From the NCBI GenBank assembly GCA_963576475.1, contig OY754977.1:32615672-32679671 (forward strand): 64,000 bases of DNA, given 5' to 3'. Source of the DNA: Molanna angustata. Taxonomy: Eukaryota > Arthropoda > Insecta > Trichoptera > Molannidae. The position numbers and the translations under genes were made by a program. The notes under the pieces were generated by a model. That model had not been told where the DNA came from, searched no databases, and saw nothing but the letters and a program-made list of their open reading frames with translations. Position 1 is the first letter of the stretch. Each line of letters begins with the position of its first letter. Below, one piece after another: positions 11,735 through 23,731 of this stretch.

Positions 11735-12415
11735 TTATTTTATTTATTTTTATTTATTTATATCCAAAAACATAGAGTAGATATAAGATACAAAATAATT
11801 AAAGGTAATATAAGCTTATTCATACATAGTAGACATACAAAGTAAATATAAGTTATTTCATTGCAATAAATATAATTTCATTATTTCACCATTGCTTACA
11901 TAGTTAAAGCTATCCTTTTTGTTTGTATCTTTGTTACTAGCCCCCTCACTAGGCATAGCCTGTGCTAAGGCGAGCTACTTTTATATTGTTGTCTATTGCG
12001 TTGTTTATTTATATATACGTTTACATATAATATAAGTAAATGTACATACATACGCTACGCATTCAAGCGTATGCATCCTTCTTTCTCTCTTTCCAAACAC
12101 AATATTTCATTATAAGTCATTAACACACAACAAAAATTGTAAAAATAAATTATTTGTTGAAAAAATTGATTGATTTAGAGATAAAAAAAAACTACAAAAG
12201 TACTTATTTTTCACTTTTTCAATTGTCTATTCTGTTGTTTGTAATAGTGCATTTTACATTTTATTTGGTAGAATTATTTCCTTCAGGATTTTTTCATCTA
12301 TTTCATAAACCCATCTTAGTGATAGTTTTTTAAATTCTTTTGCATTTTTAATGTTTTTAATATTTGTTGGTAAACTATTGAAGAGTTTTATTTTATACTA
12401 TTATTATTCTATGCA
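11735..12415 (-). pseudogene. 5'-truncated Jockey/CR1-like LINE
   Basis: On the minus strand, 12390-12262 encodes the end of an ORF2 protein (KLFNSLPTNIKNIKN, then EFKKLSLRW), a pattern typical of the C-terminus of Jockey/CR1-like LINEs. A 3' UTR follows, with a short hairpin (CTCGCCTTAGC with GCCTAGTGAGG, about 11945-11980) and an A-rich tail (TAAATAAAAATAAATA, about 11762-11736). The rest of the element is missing. Confidence 0.75.
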
Positions 12416-13149
12416 AATAGTCATAATTGTGTTTATATTTTCATTATTTATTGAATTGTTTTAGTAAATTTATGTTATATACCTACTAGTTTTATTGTAT
12501 ACAAAGTGTATTTAAATGCGTGAAAAGCGATTAATCGCCAATGACTTCACTTTAATGTAAAATGTTTATTTGTAAAGTTGTTCATAGCTGTTGACAAACT
12601 ATTAAATAAAATAAAATGATAGCTGTCAAACTCCATACGTCGGCGATTTTTTCCCATCTTTCGGCCTGTCTAGAGGAAAACGAACTAATCCAGAGGCCCT
12701 TGGTTTGCATTTCTACCAACCAAACATAAAAATAAATTTAATTTTACGCAGCCTTCGTGATCTTTCAATATGTTTTCTGATAATTTTATGTTTGTTTAAC
12801 TGTCCAAATAAATTTTACACTATTGGCTTTATCTGTAATCAGAATCTTCCAATATTTAAGTTTTATTTATCACAATTGTTTGTGTGAACTATAAATGAGT
12901 TATTTTCAAAAATTAAACCGTCTCTTCCTCAGAAACTTTGCTTTCTTCCGTTCAGAGTGAGAAGCGACTGAATATTTTGAATAAAATAATCCATTCCTGT
13001 TTACAGAAAGTTTTTCTTTTAATTGAACTGCGATATAACTGCAGTCTGTTTATTGTTGGATTTTTTATTAGGTGCTGTATCTATTTCGTTCACATCACGT
13101 TGCTTAGGTAGGTTTGAAGTGATTACATCCTTCTGAATGCATTAGAGCT

Positions 13150-13655
13150 ACTCGTCGATTCAATATAATGCTCAATATCCCAAAAAAAAGGACGACTTAC
13201 GCACAAAACCACTATACGTATCTTGGCGTAAAGTGGTTCAACGATCTATTGCCTGAGCAAAGACATGCAGATATTGTTGATTTAAAAAATTTTTATAAAG
13301 ATATAAAGAGGGTTTGTGTATAAAAAAAAATTACTGTTCTTTGTTGTATATTATATGCTTATTTAGTTATTCATAGTTGTATTTTTTATATATTTGTACA
13401 TTGTTACATATTATGTCTATTTTTGTTAAATAAGTTTATTTTTAGTTTTTCTTTTGCTATCTATGATTGTTTTATTTTGGTTTATTGTTATTTTGTTTTT
13501 TTGTATTATGTTTGTGAAGTTACAACTCCCTTCAAAGCACGAGTTCATCTCTTTTTGAAGGAAGTTATACTGTAAAGTGTTTTAATTTCTTTTTGTTAAT
13601 GTATTTTCTTGTGTAATACGTTTTTTTAGTAATAAATAAATAAAAAATAAAAAAA
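13150..13655 (+). pseudogene. 5'-truncated Jockey/CR1-like LINE
   Basis: Reading from about 13157, the frame gives PKKRTTYAQNHYTYLG, then VKWFNDLLPEQR and FYKDIKRVCV and a stop, the usual C-terminus of ORF2 in this type of LINE. The 3' UTR has a hairpin (CCTTCAAAG with CTTTTTGAAGG, about 13531-13561). The copy ends in an A-rich tail near 13655. Confidence 0.75.
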
Positions 13656-14559
13656 AATATGGCAAATGAACCGACCATTGTGCACTTTGCTGTACAAAAA
13701 TAAGATGAAAAATAAAATCAAAAAGACACGTACCGCTCGTATGAATGAATCTCCTCCTAAGAGGCTATGAAGACTTGACACATAATTCACATCAAATTAT
13801 CAACTATTTCCTATGTAAACATTCTATGAACATTACGTAAATATAACTCTAAGTTAACTTTTATTATTTATCTTCTTTTCGTGATGGAGTCTTAAATGTA
13901 TTTGAGCCATTACGGTTATACTTTCGGAGAGAAACTTGACTAATGCAGTTGTACTACACCATTGGCAACTTTGATCGACAATGAAAAAACTATTTAATTT
14001 TAGTTATAAGTATCTTGTACATGTATTAGGTATACATATTATAATTAATGGCCATAAATCGGTAATTAATAAAAACATTTAATACCTGATACCTAAAAAA
14101 GTTGATCCATATTTTGCCATATTTTTTAAATTTCTCTATGATGAAATTTTTTTCCTCTTAGCCTTTTTCTTTGGATGGGGCTTATATTTTGATTTCTTCA
14201 TTTTAAAAGAAAATAAATGCCAGTATTCAAAGGTTACCAGTTGATTCGTTTGCTAGATTTTTATTTCTTTTTCCACGTACGTAACTATTTCGAACTCAAA
14301 AGACGATTTTTGGCTGGTTACATGCATAAAAACAAATGCAAAACTATTTTAAAAATATATTTTTAATTTTAATTTATTTTAAACGATTTATGATGCGATT
14401 AGGAATGAAGTTATTATTTTATTTTTTTTTTATTTTTATTTTTCATTTGTTTGGAAACTTAACAGCTATACATTTATAATACTTAATTTCAAATGAGAAT
14501 ACAAAATAAATAGCCAATTAAAAAGTTTCACATACTTAAATTATTATACATTATTAATG

Positions 14560-14735
14560 TTGGGTAGTCATTGTAAGATGGTGAGTGTATGTGGGGGAAA
14601 GGGAATTAGACGAGAATGTAAGATTGAAAGAGATATTGTGATTAGAATGAAGATATGGTAATGCTTTGCGGACATGTAGAGAGAATGAACGATGAACGCC
14701 TGACAAAGAAAGTTCACAAGGCTGAAAGAAAAAAA
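14560..14735 (+). pseudogene. RTE-like LINE fragment
   Basis: The frame around 14665-14730 reads CGHVERMNDERLTKKVHKAE. This is the hallmark end of the reverse transcriptase ORF in many insect LINEs of RTE or similar type (WFGHVERM...LTKxV). The upstream part is broken by stops. A related fragment on the other strand lies at 39895-40185. Confidence 0.7.
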
Positions 14736-15825
14736 ATAGCTGTTACTAAAATGATTAATAAAACAAAAATAGTATGAAATAAATTATAAATGTATCGATA
14801 TGTTTTATTCTGATTATTTGAATATTATTAGTATACATGTATATATGTACATATATACATGTTTACTATGAATATGTGTACGTGTTTTATATGAATTACT
14901 AATATATAATATGGCTCAATTTATGTGTAATTGTTTTATATAAAAAATGTACATAGCTGTTGACTTTTCATAAAAAGAAAATAATAAAAAAAATATATGA
15001 AATTGATTTTGTTCATGGTAATAAATAATGTAGAAAACTTCATTTCAACTTCCTTGCTTCTATGCAATCATAATTATAGTTGACCAACATTTTTTTTTAT
15101 AAATATATAATGTTTCTTATAATTATAAATGTTTTATTTCCTTACCTAGTTATAAAAAATGGTATTTTTATGGTATAACTCGAAAATAAGAAGCTGCCTT
15201 TGAAGGAAGATTCACATACAAGTAATTATTTTAGTGAAATACCAGAGTCAAATACATCATAGGGAATGTCCTCAGTAAAGGGGATCGGTATTGCTTTTAT
15301 TTAATAAAATATCTCAAAAGTCATAAAAGTATTTTATTGTTTTTAATATTCCCAACAAAGAGGAGTTTTCGTCGTAAAATTCCCTGTTCTTACATTCACA
15401 CTCTTACTTTCCCTTTCTCTCCTCAACCATACCACATACACACAGAAAAGAGAACCCACAAAATATTATCTCTGTGGTTATAAATAGATTTTAATCCCGA
15501 CCTTTTGCATCGCTTACTTTGTTATCTTCCTTCTATCCATCATAGGGATGGAAAAAACAACTGTTTCGGTCTTGGTCAATACCACAAGACCAATCTTAAA
15601 ATACCTACATATTTTCAACCACATGTACCTATTATAATTCACATTATTTTTTTTAGATGAATAATCACAGTTTATGTCCAAAGAGAGCAATGTGGGGATA
15701 CAAACGTATAAGAGGGGTTCTGTGAGGTTGTATGAAAGGTTCTTAGTAGTGAGATTTTTTCTCTTTTTTGAGACCATAATATACTACCGAACCAAAATTA
15801 CATGAGCCATAAATAATAAAACATT

Positions 15826-16733
15826 ATAATAATAATAATAAACTTGGAAAAATAAAACATTACATGGAATACACCCAAGTCATCTACAACAACATATTGA
15901 TAAAGCCCTTAGTAATAATTGGCTCAAACACTCAGACATCTACGCAGAAACATAAGGATTTATCATAGCTTTTCAGGACAAAATAATAAAATCAAAAAAC
16001 TACGCAAAACATATTATAAAAGACAATACAATAACAAACTACACATTTAGGAAATGCAAATTACAAAAAGAAACAATTGAACACGTAACAGGTGGCTGCT
16101 CAACTCTTGCACCGACGGAATATACAATAAGACACGATAACATCTGCAAACACATATATTTGGAACTAGCCCACAAACATAAACTTATCGAAACACACCC
16201 CAAGTGGTATCAATACACACCCCCAGCTGTAACAGAAAATGATAACTACAAATTATACTGGAATAGAAACATAATCACAGACAGAACAAACCTACATAAC
16301 CGACCAGACATTACATTAATCGATAAAATACATAAACACACATAACTTATAGAAATATCGATACCAAATACAGCAAATCTACAAAAGAAACATTTAGAAA
16401 AAGTAGATAAATACATACCGTTAGCAGAACAGATAAAATCACAGTGGAAACAAGAAAAAGTAACAATAGTCCCAATAATATTATCGTCTACAGGCATCAT
16501 ACCAAAAACACTCCAAAAAAATATATACATACTAAAGCTACCCCCATTCGTCATCACCAACATACAAAAAACTACAATAATCAACACATGCACAATAGTC
16601 AGAAAATTTCAACAGGTACCACTTTAAACAACTACACACAACCACACAGACACACAAACACATAGCCTCACAACTTGAGTACGCTCCGTTGTGAAGGAAA
16701 TTACCGGATCATAACCGAGATCAACATGTTTGC
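15826..16733 (+). pseudogene. Decayed, 5'-truncated R4/Dong-like LINE inserted in a TAA repeat
   Basis: From about 15862 to 16626 the frame is homologous to the C-terminal third of the 967-aa protein at 8321-11224: IHPSHLQQHIDKAL, GFIIAFQDKIIKSKNYAKHI, a degenerate finger (CKLQKETIEHVTGGC; the first Cys is now Phe or Tyr), NRPDITLIDKIHKHT, and IIPKTLQKNI. Two in-frame stops interrupt it (near 15951 and at 16342-16344, where an endonuclease Tyr codon became TAA). It differs too much from the intact copy to be a recent sister, so it is another subfamily. Both ends are (TAA)n: 15826-15841 and 16734-16749. The right repeat is also the tail of the adjacent SINE. Confidence 0.85.
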
Positions 16734-16948
16734 AATAATAATAATAATGAACACTTCCTAGCACCCTGCGAAACTGGCGAGTTTATTGCCGTATGACAAT
16801 TTCTTCCAACTAACCAATGTTTCCAGCCCAGGTAAGCAATATTTGCGTGAGAAATAAATTTAAATAAATTCCTCCTCTGCTAGGAATCGAACCCAGAACG
16901 CCCGCACAGAAACCGAACGGCTTACCAACTGTGCCACGGCGGTCGGCA
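16734..16948 (-). mobile_element. SINE-A, full length, tRNA-derived
   Basis: On the minus strand the head GACCGCCGTGGCACAGTTGG (A box) and GGTTCGATTCC (B box) are tRNA-like. They are followed by a family-specific body (TTGGAAGAAATTGTCATACG) and an (ATT)n tail. Other copies: 62068-62282 (+), 53813-54025 (-) and a 3' piece at 18438-18545 (+). It is transcribed by RNA polymerase III in principle and needs a LINE for mobility. Confidence 0.9.
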
Positions 16949-17114
16949 AATCCTCTTGGTAGGAGATTACGTTGTGGAAATGAGCTCACTTTTGTGTACT
17001 TCAATGTAAATAGTTTTACAACCAATTACACAAAAAAGTAGATGGATCAAAATCTGAGTTCCGGACTCGTTAAGAAGGATAGTTTCATTAAGTAAATAAT
17101 AACTTTTCGTTAAT

Positions 17115-17345
17115 ATTATCAGCTATCTTTACAATCTTATTCGAACAATCTTGACTTTACATTGATATCATTAGTTACATATCATTTCAAAAATCATCAA
17201 GCAATCTCGACTTTTCGTTGAAATCCTTGGCTTTCTTTATAAAAAAATTCAAGCAATCCTGACTTTGCGTTGTAATTATTGGCTTTCTTTACAAATATTT
17301 TTAAACAATCTCGACATTCCGTTGACGTTATCAGCTGTCTTGATT
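17115..17345. repeat. Degenerate tandem repeat, unit about 60-65 bp
   Basis: About four diverged copies of a unit with CAATCTCGACTTTTCGTTG, a TTGGCTTTCTTTA block and an A-rich stretch. No ORF of note; 17350-18435 after it is AT-rich without recognisable content. Confidence 0.6.
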
Positions 17346-18437
17346 ATTTATTACTTTTGAACCAATCGAATTATCAAAACATATATTCCACAAGACCAAT
17401 GTTCTTTGGGTTTTGATTCTGTTCATATTGACCATCACTAAATCGTCACGCCGTACGAATCCTTTAACGAAATTCAGGAAAATGTTTTTAATTTACTCTC
17501 CAAACAAAAGAAAAATAAAATATTTTGATATTTGTGTTCGTATTGCTGCAAAGAAATCATCTTTCTTTCCTTTGAAAGAAAAAGAAAAAAAGAAAAAGAA
17601 CAAAGAAAATCGATAAACACTAGATTCATATCACAACAACGAAAAATACTAAACTCTGATGATGTATTGACTTATCCCTTAAATGCGTTTTTAATTAATC
17701 ATTCCTTTTGACTGGAACTTTCGAGAAACGTCAGAAGGTAGGTATCTATTTGTTGAAACACATTTCCAATCTAATTTTGGATATTACAGAGAAGATCACA
17801 AAGAAAGAACTGACATGATTACATATATAACACTTTAAAAGAACGTTATGTAAAGAAGTCTAAATAATAGAAGAGAACGTATGAAACTAACAAATGTAAT
17901 GAATATTTTTTGTCGAGATCAGACTATAGCGGTAGGCTCTCTTTACCTACCCCAATAGGAACATAGATTGAAACAATGAATGTATACTTAGTAATATTTT
18001 ATACTTTCAATGTACATGCAGATTTTTAGTGTACGTGAACATTGGCCTTTATTGGATGGTAGAATGTGTCGAGAAGTCTGATCTGGAAATTGATAAAACA
18101 GATAAAAGTAAGAGGAAGTAATGTAAAACGATTTCTAAATACTTAAATTTTAAATTATTTACTTAGATTGATTAGGAATAGTAAAAACGAATTAACTATC
18201 TGTCTTCTAATATAAGTCATTCTTAAAAAATATGTTTATTTATTTTTTTTAAATTAACTAGTAACAAATTATTTCTTATTGAATTGTCATTTTTGTCTCT
18301 CACACAAATGTGTTTTACCTAACCTTGATACAGGTTTATCCTAGTGATCATTATGTATTTTTTATTAAATAAAATAAATAAATTCATTATTGTAAATATT
18401 TTTTGTATAGTTCTCCAGAAATCGAGATTTTTTTATT

Positions 18438-18545
18438 CATTTCTCAAGCCAATATTGCTTCATTGGACTGGAAACACTGGTTAGTTGGAAGAAATTGCCA
18501 TATGGAAATAAAATCGCCTCTTGTACAAAGTGTGATATAAATAAA
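18438..18545 (+). mobile_element. SINE-A, 3' fragment
   Basis: CTGGAAACACTGGTTAGTTG and GAAGAAATTGCCATATGGAA match the body of SINE-A at 62170-62230. The tRNA-like head is missing. Confidence 0.75.
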
Positions 18546-18958
18546 TGAAAGCTTCAACCAACCGCATTGAATAGTTTCAACTTTCAAATTTTTCACAAAT
18601 TTAATTGCTCCAAAATTAAGTTTGTGAAAAATTGTTCGTAATTTAATTCCATATAAAAGAAATAATGGACATTACAGTTGATCAAAAATTTGAAACTCAA
18701 TCAGATATCAATCATGAATAAAGAATGCATGAAGGCATGATAGACTCAAGACACAGTCATTTATAATTTAATATTTATCATGCGTAAAAAATGGAACAAC
18801 GTAATAGTTTTAATATAATATAATATTCTGTAAGTAAGAAATAATTCCACAATTTTTTATATCCTCGAAAAAACCCCAGCTTTATGGGGTGATTATTCAA
18901 TTACATTGAATTACTTTAAAAAACTCAATTATTAAATTTTTCCACTTACAAACATACA

Positions 18959-19051
18959 TACTTGATCACTGAAGCATTTCGCTCAAAGAACATCTACAGA
19001 ACACTCCATATGTGGATGCTCTTTGAGTGAAACGCGTCAGTGGTCAAGTAT
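18959..19051. mobile_element. Short perfect-type hairpin (MITE-like)
   Basis: The arms TACTTGATCACTGAAGCATT... and the complement of ...GTCAGTGGTCAAGTA match over about 36 nt with few mismatches, around a 20-nt loop. CGCTCAAAGAACATC pairs with GATGCTCTTTGAGTG. No coding content. Confidence 0.6.
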
Positions 19052-20454
19052 ATTTATTTAGGTACTTATTTTAATAATGGAATAAATAAATAATGGAATT
19101 CCATCAAGGATTGTCAGTCGGAAAATTAGTAATTAATCATGGTATTCATATTTTCAATTGTATTTTGGTTCTTATTAATAATAAAATATCTTTTTTTCGG
19201 ATTTGAGATCAAATATTTGGCCACCAATGAATGACCAACGGGTGTCGATGTTAAACTTTTAATCAAACAATACATACTTATGATGAGTGTGCCTTAACAA
19301 CAGTGTAAAAGGTAGTGACGTTTATAAGTGCAACGATCTTCTCATTGTTTTTTACGTGTTAAAAAATTATGTTTTTTGGTTATTTTCACTACTTTCTTAC
19401 AGCTAGTAACGCGATGTCATCACATTGTGGAATATTGTCGACGTTAGTGATTTCCTTGTTTACCAAATCGTGTATTTTGGATTAGTGTCACGCAGATAAT
19501 GCAATATAACTTGCCCCTGTTTGTCGTGTAAGTACCAACATATTATATATATTACGTACATAACAATATATATTAATATTATATTTCGGACAGACTTCAC
19601 GTCACAAAATCTACAAAATGTAATGTTGCATTGCGACAATTGCCGGAGAATAAATTAATTTACGTGAGATTGGCTTTTGTTTCTTTGGTTCGTAACGAGC
19701 CATAATACTTTCAAACAAAGAATATCTATGGCAAGTTGATCTCATTCAAATTTCGTTCTTTAAAAACACATACAAAAGAATACGTAATGTAAATAAATTA
19801 GAATCCGTCGTTCTCAATTTGAATTAACGTACACATTTTTCGATATAATATTTTCATTCGACTAATACGAATAATGTCTACCTACACATATTTAATATTT
19901 TGTTATACGAAATACTTTTAAGCTCAAGAATATTACAAACGGAATGTTTTTTTTTTTGAATTTCGTTCCTTTAAAAACGTAGATAAAGGAATACCTACGA
20001 TGTAATGAGATTTAAAATCTTCTTTCTAAATTTGAAATAACGAACACATTTCTCGATAATTTTTCGTTACGACATAAGCGAACACTTCAATTATTATTTT
20101 TTATTTGGCAAAATTACATTTTCGCATACGAAACATGACAAAAAATTTACCTATTTAAAATTAGTCCTTTAAAAACAAATGTAAATAAGAAATGAAGAAA
20201 AATAAGAAGGAAATAAAAATTAAGTTATTTGAAATATATGAAATCTGCAATATTTAAATTAAAAGAATAATTTACTTTTTCCATCTTTTGTATATTTCTC
20301 TACATTGTTTATTATCACGTGAATCCCTCACCGAATACAAAATTATAATATTTTTGATGAGATGCTGCAAAATTTATCACAGTACCTAAATTTAAATTTC
20401 CTGTACATAAAGTATATATTGTTTAAAATTTTAAAAACAGATAAAACTTCACCT

Positions 20455-20755
20455 CGTGTTTAGCAAATTTCTCAATAGATGGCGTTACAAAAAAAATTTC
20501 TTCGTTACTTCATAGATGGCGATAGTCTTTTTCAGCTTACTCTCAAGTGAAAGGATTTTGATGAATAACATATGTATAAAGGACTTTCAAAAATTTGAAT
20601 GATAGGGAACTCAATTAAGAAATCATTATTGGTGCACGTTGCGCATGCGCATTTAGTGATCACGTAAACCATCCGATGAGTGGTCGTAAGCCCTGTAGCT
20701 GCCTTCATTTCCTGGTTCTCCAAATTCGTCTCTATTGAGATATTTAAAATATGTC
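20455..20755. mobile_element. Foldback FB1, single-armed copy
   Basis: Contains the FB1 spacer block (AGATGGCGTTACAAAAA, CATAGATGGCGATAG) and right arm (AGTGATCACGTAAACC, GGTCGTAAGCCCTGTAG, CGTCTCTATTGAGAT). The arm core here is a perfect GCGCATGCGC palindrome. The left arm is missing. Confidence 0.75.
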
Positions 20756-20899
20756 ATGAAACAAATTATTAGTTACTTTTGAAGGATGTCACCATATTTA
20801 ATTTAAATCAAAGTGACATAATTTTGTGAATTTATCTAGAGGTGTATTCATTTGTCAATATTATTACTTTAATGTAATTTATTTACCTAAAACGAAACA

Positions 20900-22755
20900 A
20901 GGTCCGTATGCAGAGTCCGACCTAAATACTAACCACGTTTTCATTGCACAGTCGCTCACGTAAGTTATGAGATCACGTGGTTTCCTAACTGGACGATGCG
21001 ATGCTTCGAAGTTTTTGTACGAAAATTGTATTGCAGACATATATATATGTAATTACTTAGCGGATGCGCGTTGGCGTAAACTAACATTTGCGAACTGTCA
21101 AAAAGTAAGGTTGATCGCGTGGAACCTTACGGGTAATTTTGTCAAATCAAATATCAAACAGTGTATTCAGCGATCCATACGAGATGCCGAAAATTTGCTG
21201 GATTTTCAGAAAAATCGTGACATTGAACTGTCAGTGTGAGCTTCGTTACATATGTTTTTGTTGTTATAGCAAAAATAACATGTTAAACGTCAATCTAAGC
21301 CCATAGAAAGCTATCTCTTTTCTTCATTCACAATAATGTTAAATTCTACGCCATCAACCTTAATTTTATCGTGGTATTTAGTTAGTGATGTCTCTGCAAC
21401 GAAATTTATTTATTTATTTATTTATTTATTTAAGTACATATACGGCCTCTAGGCCATTATAAAATAAAAGTTAAAAACAAAACACAAAACTCGCATCAAA
21501 CAACAATTAAAAAGAAAAACAACAGAACAATTAATCAATACACAATATTCATAACATAATTCCGCATCGACCTGACACTAGTTAGTGTAATCTATGCCTG
21601 ACACCACTACAGGCACCTACAGAGTTGATGTACCGCTCACACAGCACTACAGACACAGTGCGAGAAAGAGACACCAACTTCCACAATACCGCCGTAACAA
21701 TTCTTTTAAGTTGCCAGGTCGATATCAAATTAAAACATTTTTTCCTTTTACAAATTTAAAATAATAAAATAATCATTATATCACAACAAATAGTAAACAC
21801 TAAACAATTCAATTAGCAATTTATATCAAAATAAAAAGTAAAAAAACAAAATATAATATACACTAATTTATATACGAAATTAATAGCAATAAATAATTGA
21901 ATTAAACGACATTTAAATAACAGAATGAATAGTAATTTACAATTAAATCAAAATAAGACAAAATTCCAACCATATAAAACATTTTTTTTACAAATTTAAA
22001 ATAATAGTAATAGAATAAAAACATTTTTTATTTTTTTTTTATTTTTTTTTTAAATAAAAATGAATATGTCCTTGTTAAACAAGTACATATACATCTTCCT
22101 ACGTTCCCTAAAATAAGCAAATAAATGCTTGTGCTATAGGTGAACGAAACAATAATAATAGAAAAAAAATACTATACCAATAAAATATACTTACATTTTT
22201 TCTTATTTAAAATAATAATAGAATAAAAACATTATACCAATCAAATAAAAATATTTCCTTTTTTTCTTTAACAATTACTAATTTAAGAATACTAAATACT
22301 TCAGTGAGGTTAGGAGTTAGTATTTAGGTACCTAGGACTGTGCATTCGGGTCTTAGACCACGATTTTGTCACGATTTTTCTGAAATTCCAGCGAATTTTC
22401 GGCATCTCGTATGGATTGCTGAATACTCTGTTTGGTATTTGATTGGACAAAATTACCAAATACATATTTGTCTAAGTCGCTAAAATCGTCATTCATCGAA
22501 AACATCTCGTATTTTAGTATCAAACCACTCGTAAGGTTCCTCGCCATCAACCTTACTTTTTGACAGTTTGCAAATGATAGTTTACGTCGACGCGCATGCG
22601 CTAAGTATTTAGATATGTCTACAATGCAATTCTCATAGAAAAATGTCGTACCATCCTCCAGTTAGGAAGCCACGTGATCTCCTAACTTAAGTGAGCGACT
22701 GTGCAATGAAATCGTGGTTAGTATTTAGAATTTTGTATTTAGGTAGGACTATGCA
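20900..22755. mobile_element. Foldback element FB2 with coding-like arms and later insertions
   Basis: The left arm (about 20900-21235) and right arm (about 22350-22755) are inverted copies: CTAAATACTAACCACG, TGCACAGTCGCTCAC, CAAAAAGTAAGGTTGAT and CATACGAGATGCCGAAAAT all recur in complement. The left arm lacks about 65 bp of the right. Read outward to inward, both arms keep an open frame for similar peptides (IRDAENLLDFQKNRD and IRDAENSLEFQKNRD). The middle holds a LINE 3' end with (TTTA)n at 21407-21432 and a SINE-C piece. A terminus-like block (GTTAGTATTTAGGTACCTAG) also occurs inside, at 22312-22350, and again at 33520-33570. Confidence 0.75.
22020..22150 (-). mobile_element. SINE-C, 3' fragment
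   Basis: On the plus strand it reads T-rich, then AAAATGAATATGTCCTTGTT, CATCTTCCTACGTTCCCTAA and TAGGTGAACGAAAC, matching the 3' body of SINE-C at 36326-36520 and 60537-60722. The tRNA-like head is missing. Confidence 0.8.
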
Positions 22756-23060
22756 TCACAGATAATATAGAAGTAATCGAAACTACTTTGATTTATGCAA
22801 TCTTAAACACTACATAGAATATTTTTATACCTATGACGCGACGTAATTCAGATGCAGTATATTATAAAAATACTCTTAGTTAGGTATTTTTAATATTTTT
22901 TTCTTGAATTGATGGTAAATTTTATGATTGTATTACAACCATTCAGTAAAGGATCAAAATACTAATCTATGATTTTTTTCGATTCACCGTATTTGAGTTA
23001 TTTGAATTCAAAATATTCCTAGATGCTTAAAATGCCTAGATGCAATGTTTAATGTTATAT

Positions 23061-23305
23061 TCGGCCTTCGTGGCTCAGTTGGTTCGATATCTGACTCCTG
23101 AGCGAAAGGCCCCTGGTACGATTTACGATGGAGAAACAGTTTTTAAGTATTCAGTCTGGATCTGTGAGACGATAATATCGTATGTAGCAACTTGATATAG
23201 TCTCCAGAATGTATCAACTTGATATTGGGTGCATGTTAAATAAATATTTGACATAGTACTTGTTAGTTGCCCGAGAAGCAATATTAAATAAATAAATAAA
23301 TATTA
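23061..23305 (+). mobile_element. SINE-B, diverged copy
   Basis: tRNA-like head TTCGTGGCTCAGTTGGTTCG (A box), a damaged B box, and a body with CAGTCTGGATCTGTGAGACG and ATTTGACATAGTACTTG, ending in (AAAT)n. Better-kept copies are at 40619-40850 and 55937-56175. Confidence 0.85.
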
Positions 23306-23339
23306 TTTTTGTACAACTCTTATGAGTTGGGTCAGTTAT

Positions 23340-23731
23340 TTGTGCGTCTCGTTTGACAGCATAATAATATGTAGGTACAATATTGTGCGTCCCGTTTGGC
23401 AGCATAATATTATGTAAGTACAAAACTGTGCGTCTCGTTTGACAGCTTAGTAATATGTAGGCACAATATTGTGCGTCCCGTTCGGCAGCATAATATTATG
23501 TAAGCACAAAACTGTGCGTCTCGTTTGACAGTATGATAACGTGTCGGCACAATATTGTGCGTCTCGTTTGACAGCTTAATAATATGTAGGTACAATATTG
23601 TGCGTCCCGTTTGGCAGCATAATATTATGTAAGCACAAAACTGTGCGTCTCGTTTGACAGTATAATAATATGTAGGTACAATATTGTGTCTCCCGTTTGA
23701 TAGCATAATAATAGGTATGTAGGGACAATAT
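23340..23731. repeat. 43-bp satellite-like array with higher-order pattern
   Basis: Nine units beginning TGTGCGTCYCGTTTGRCAGC. Two unit types alternate for much of the array (type 1 ends GTAGGTACAATAT, type 2 ends GTAAGCACAAAAC), giving an 86-bp dimer. Minus-strand ORFs through it are repeat artefacts. Confidence 0.9.

Noticed and set aside
16246..16593. 115-codon minus-strand ORF
   Set aside because: It is antisense to the decayed R4-like LINE, whose protein similarity is on the plus strand.
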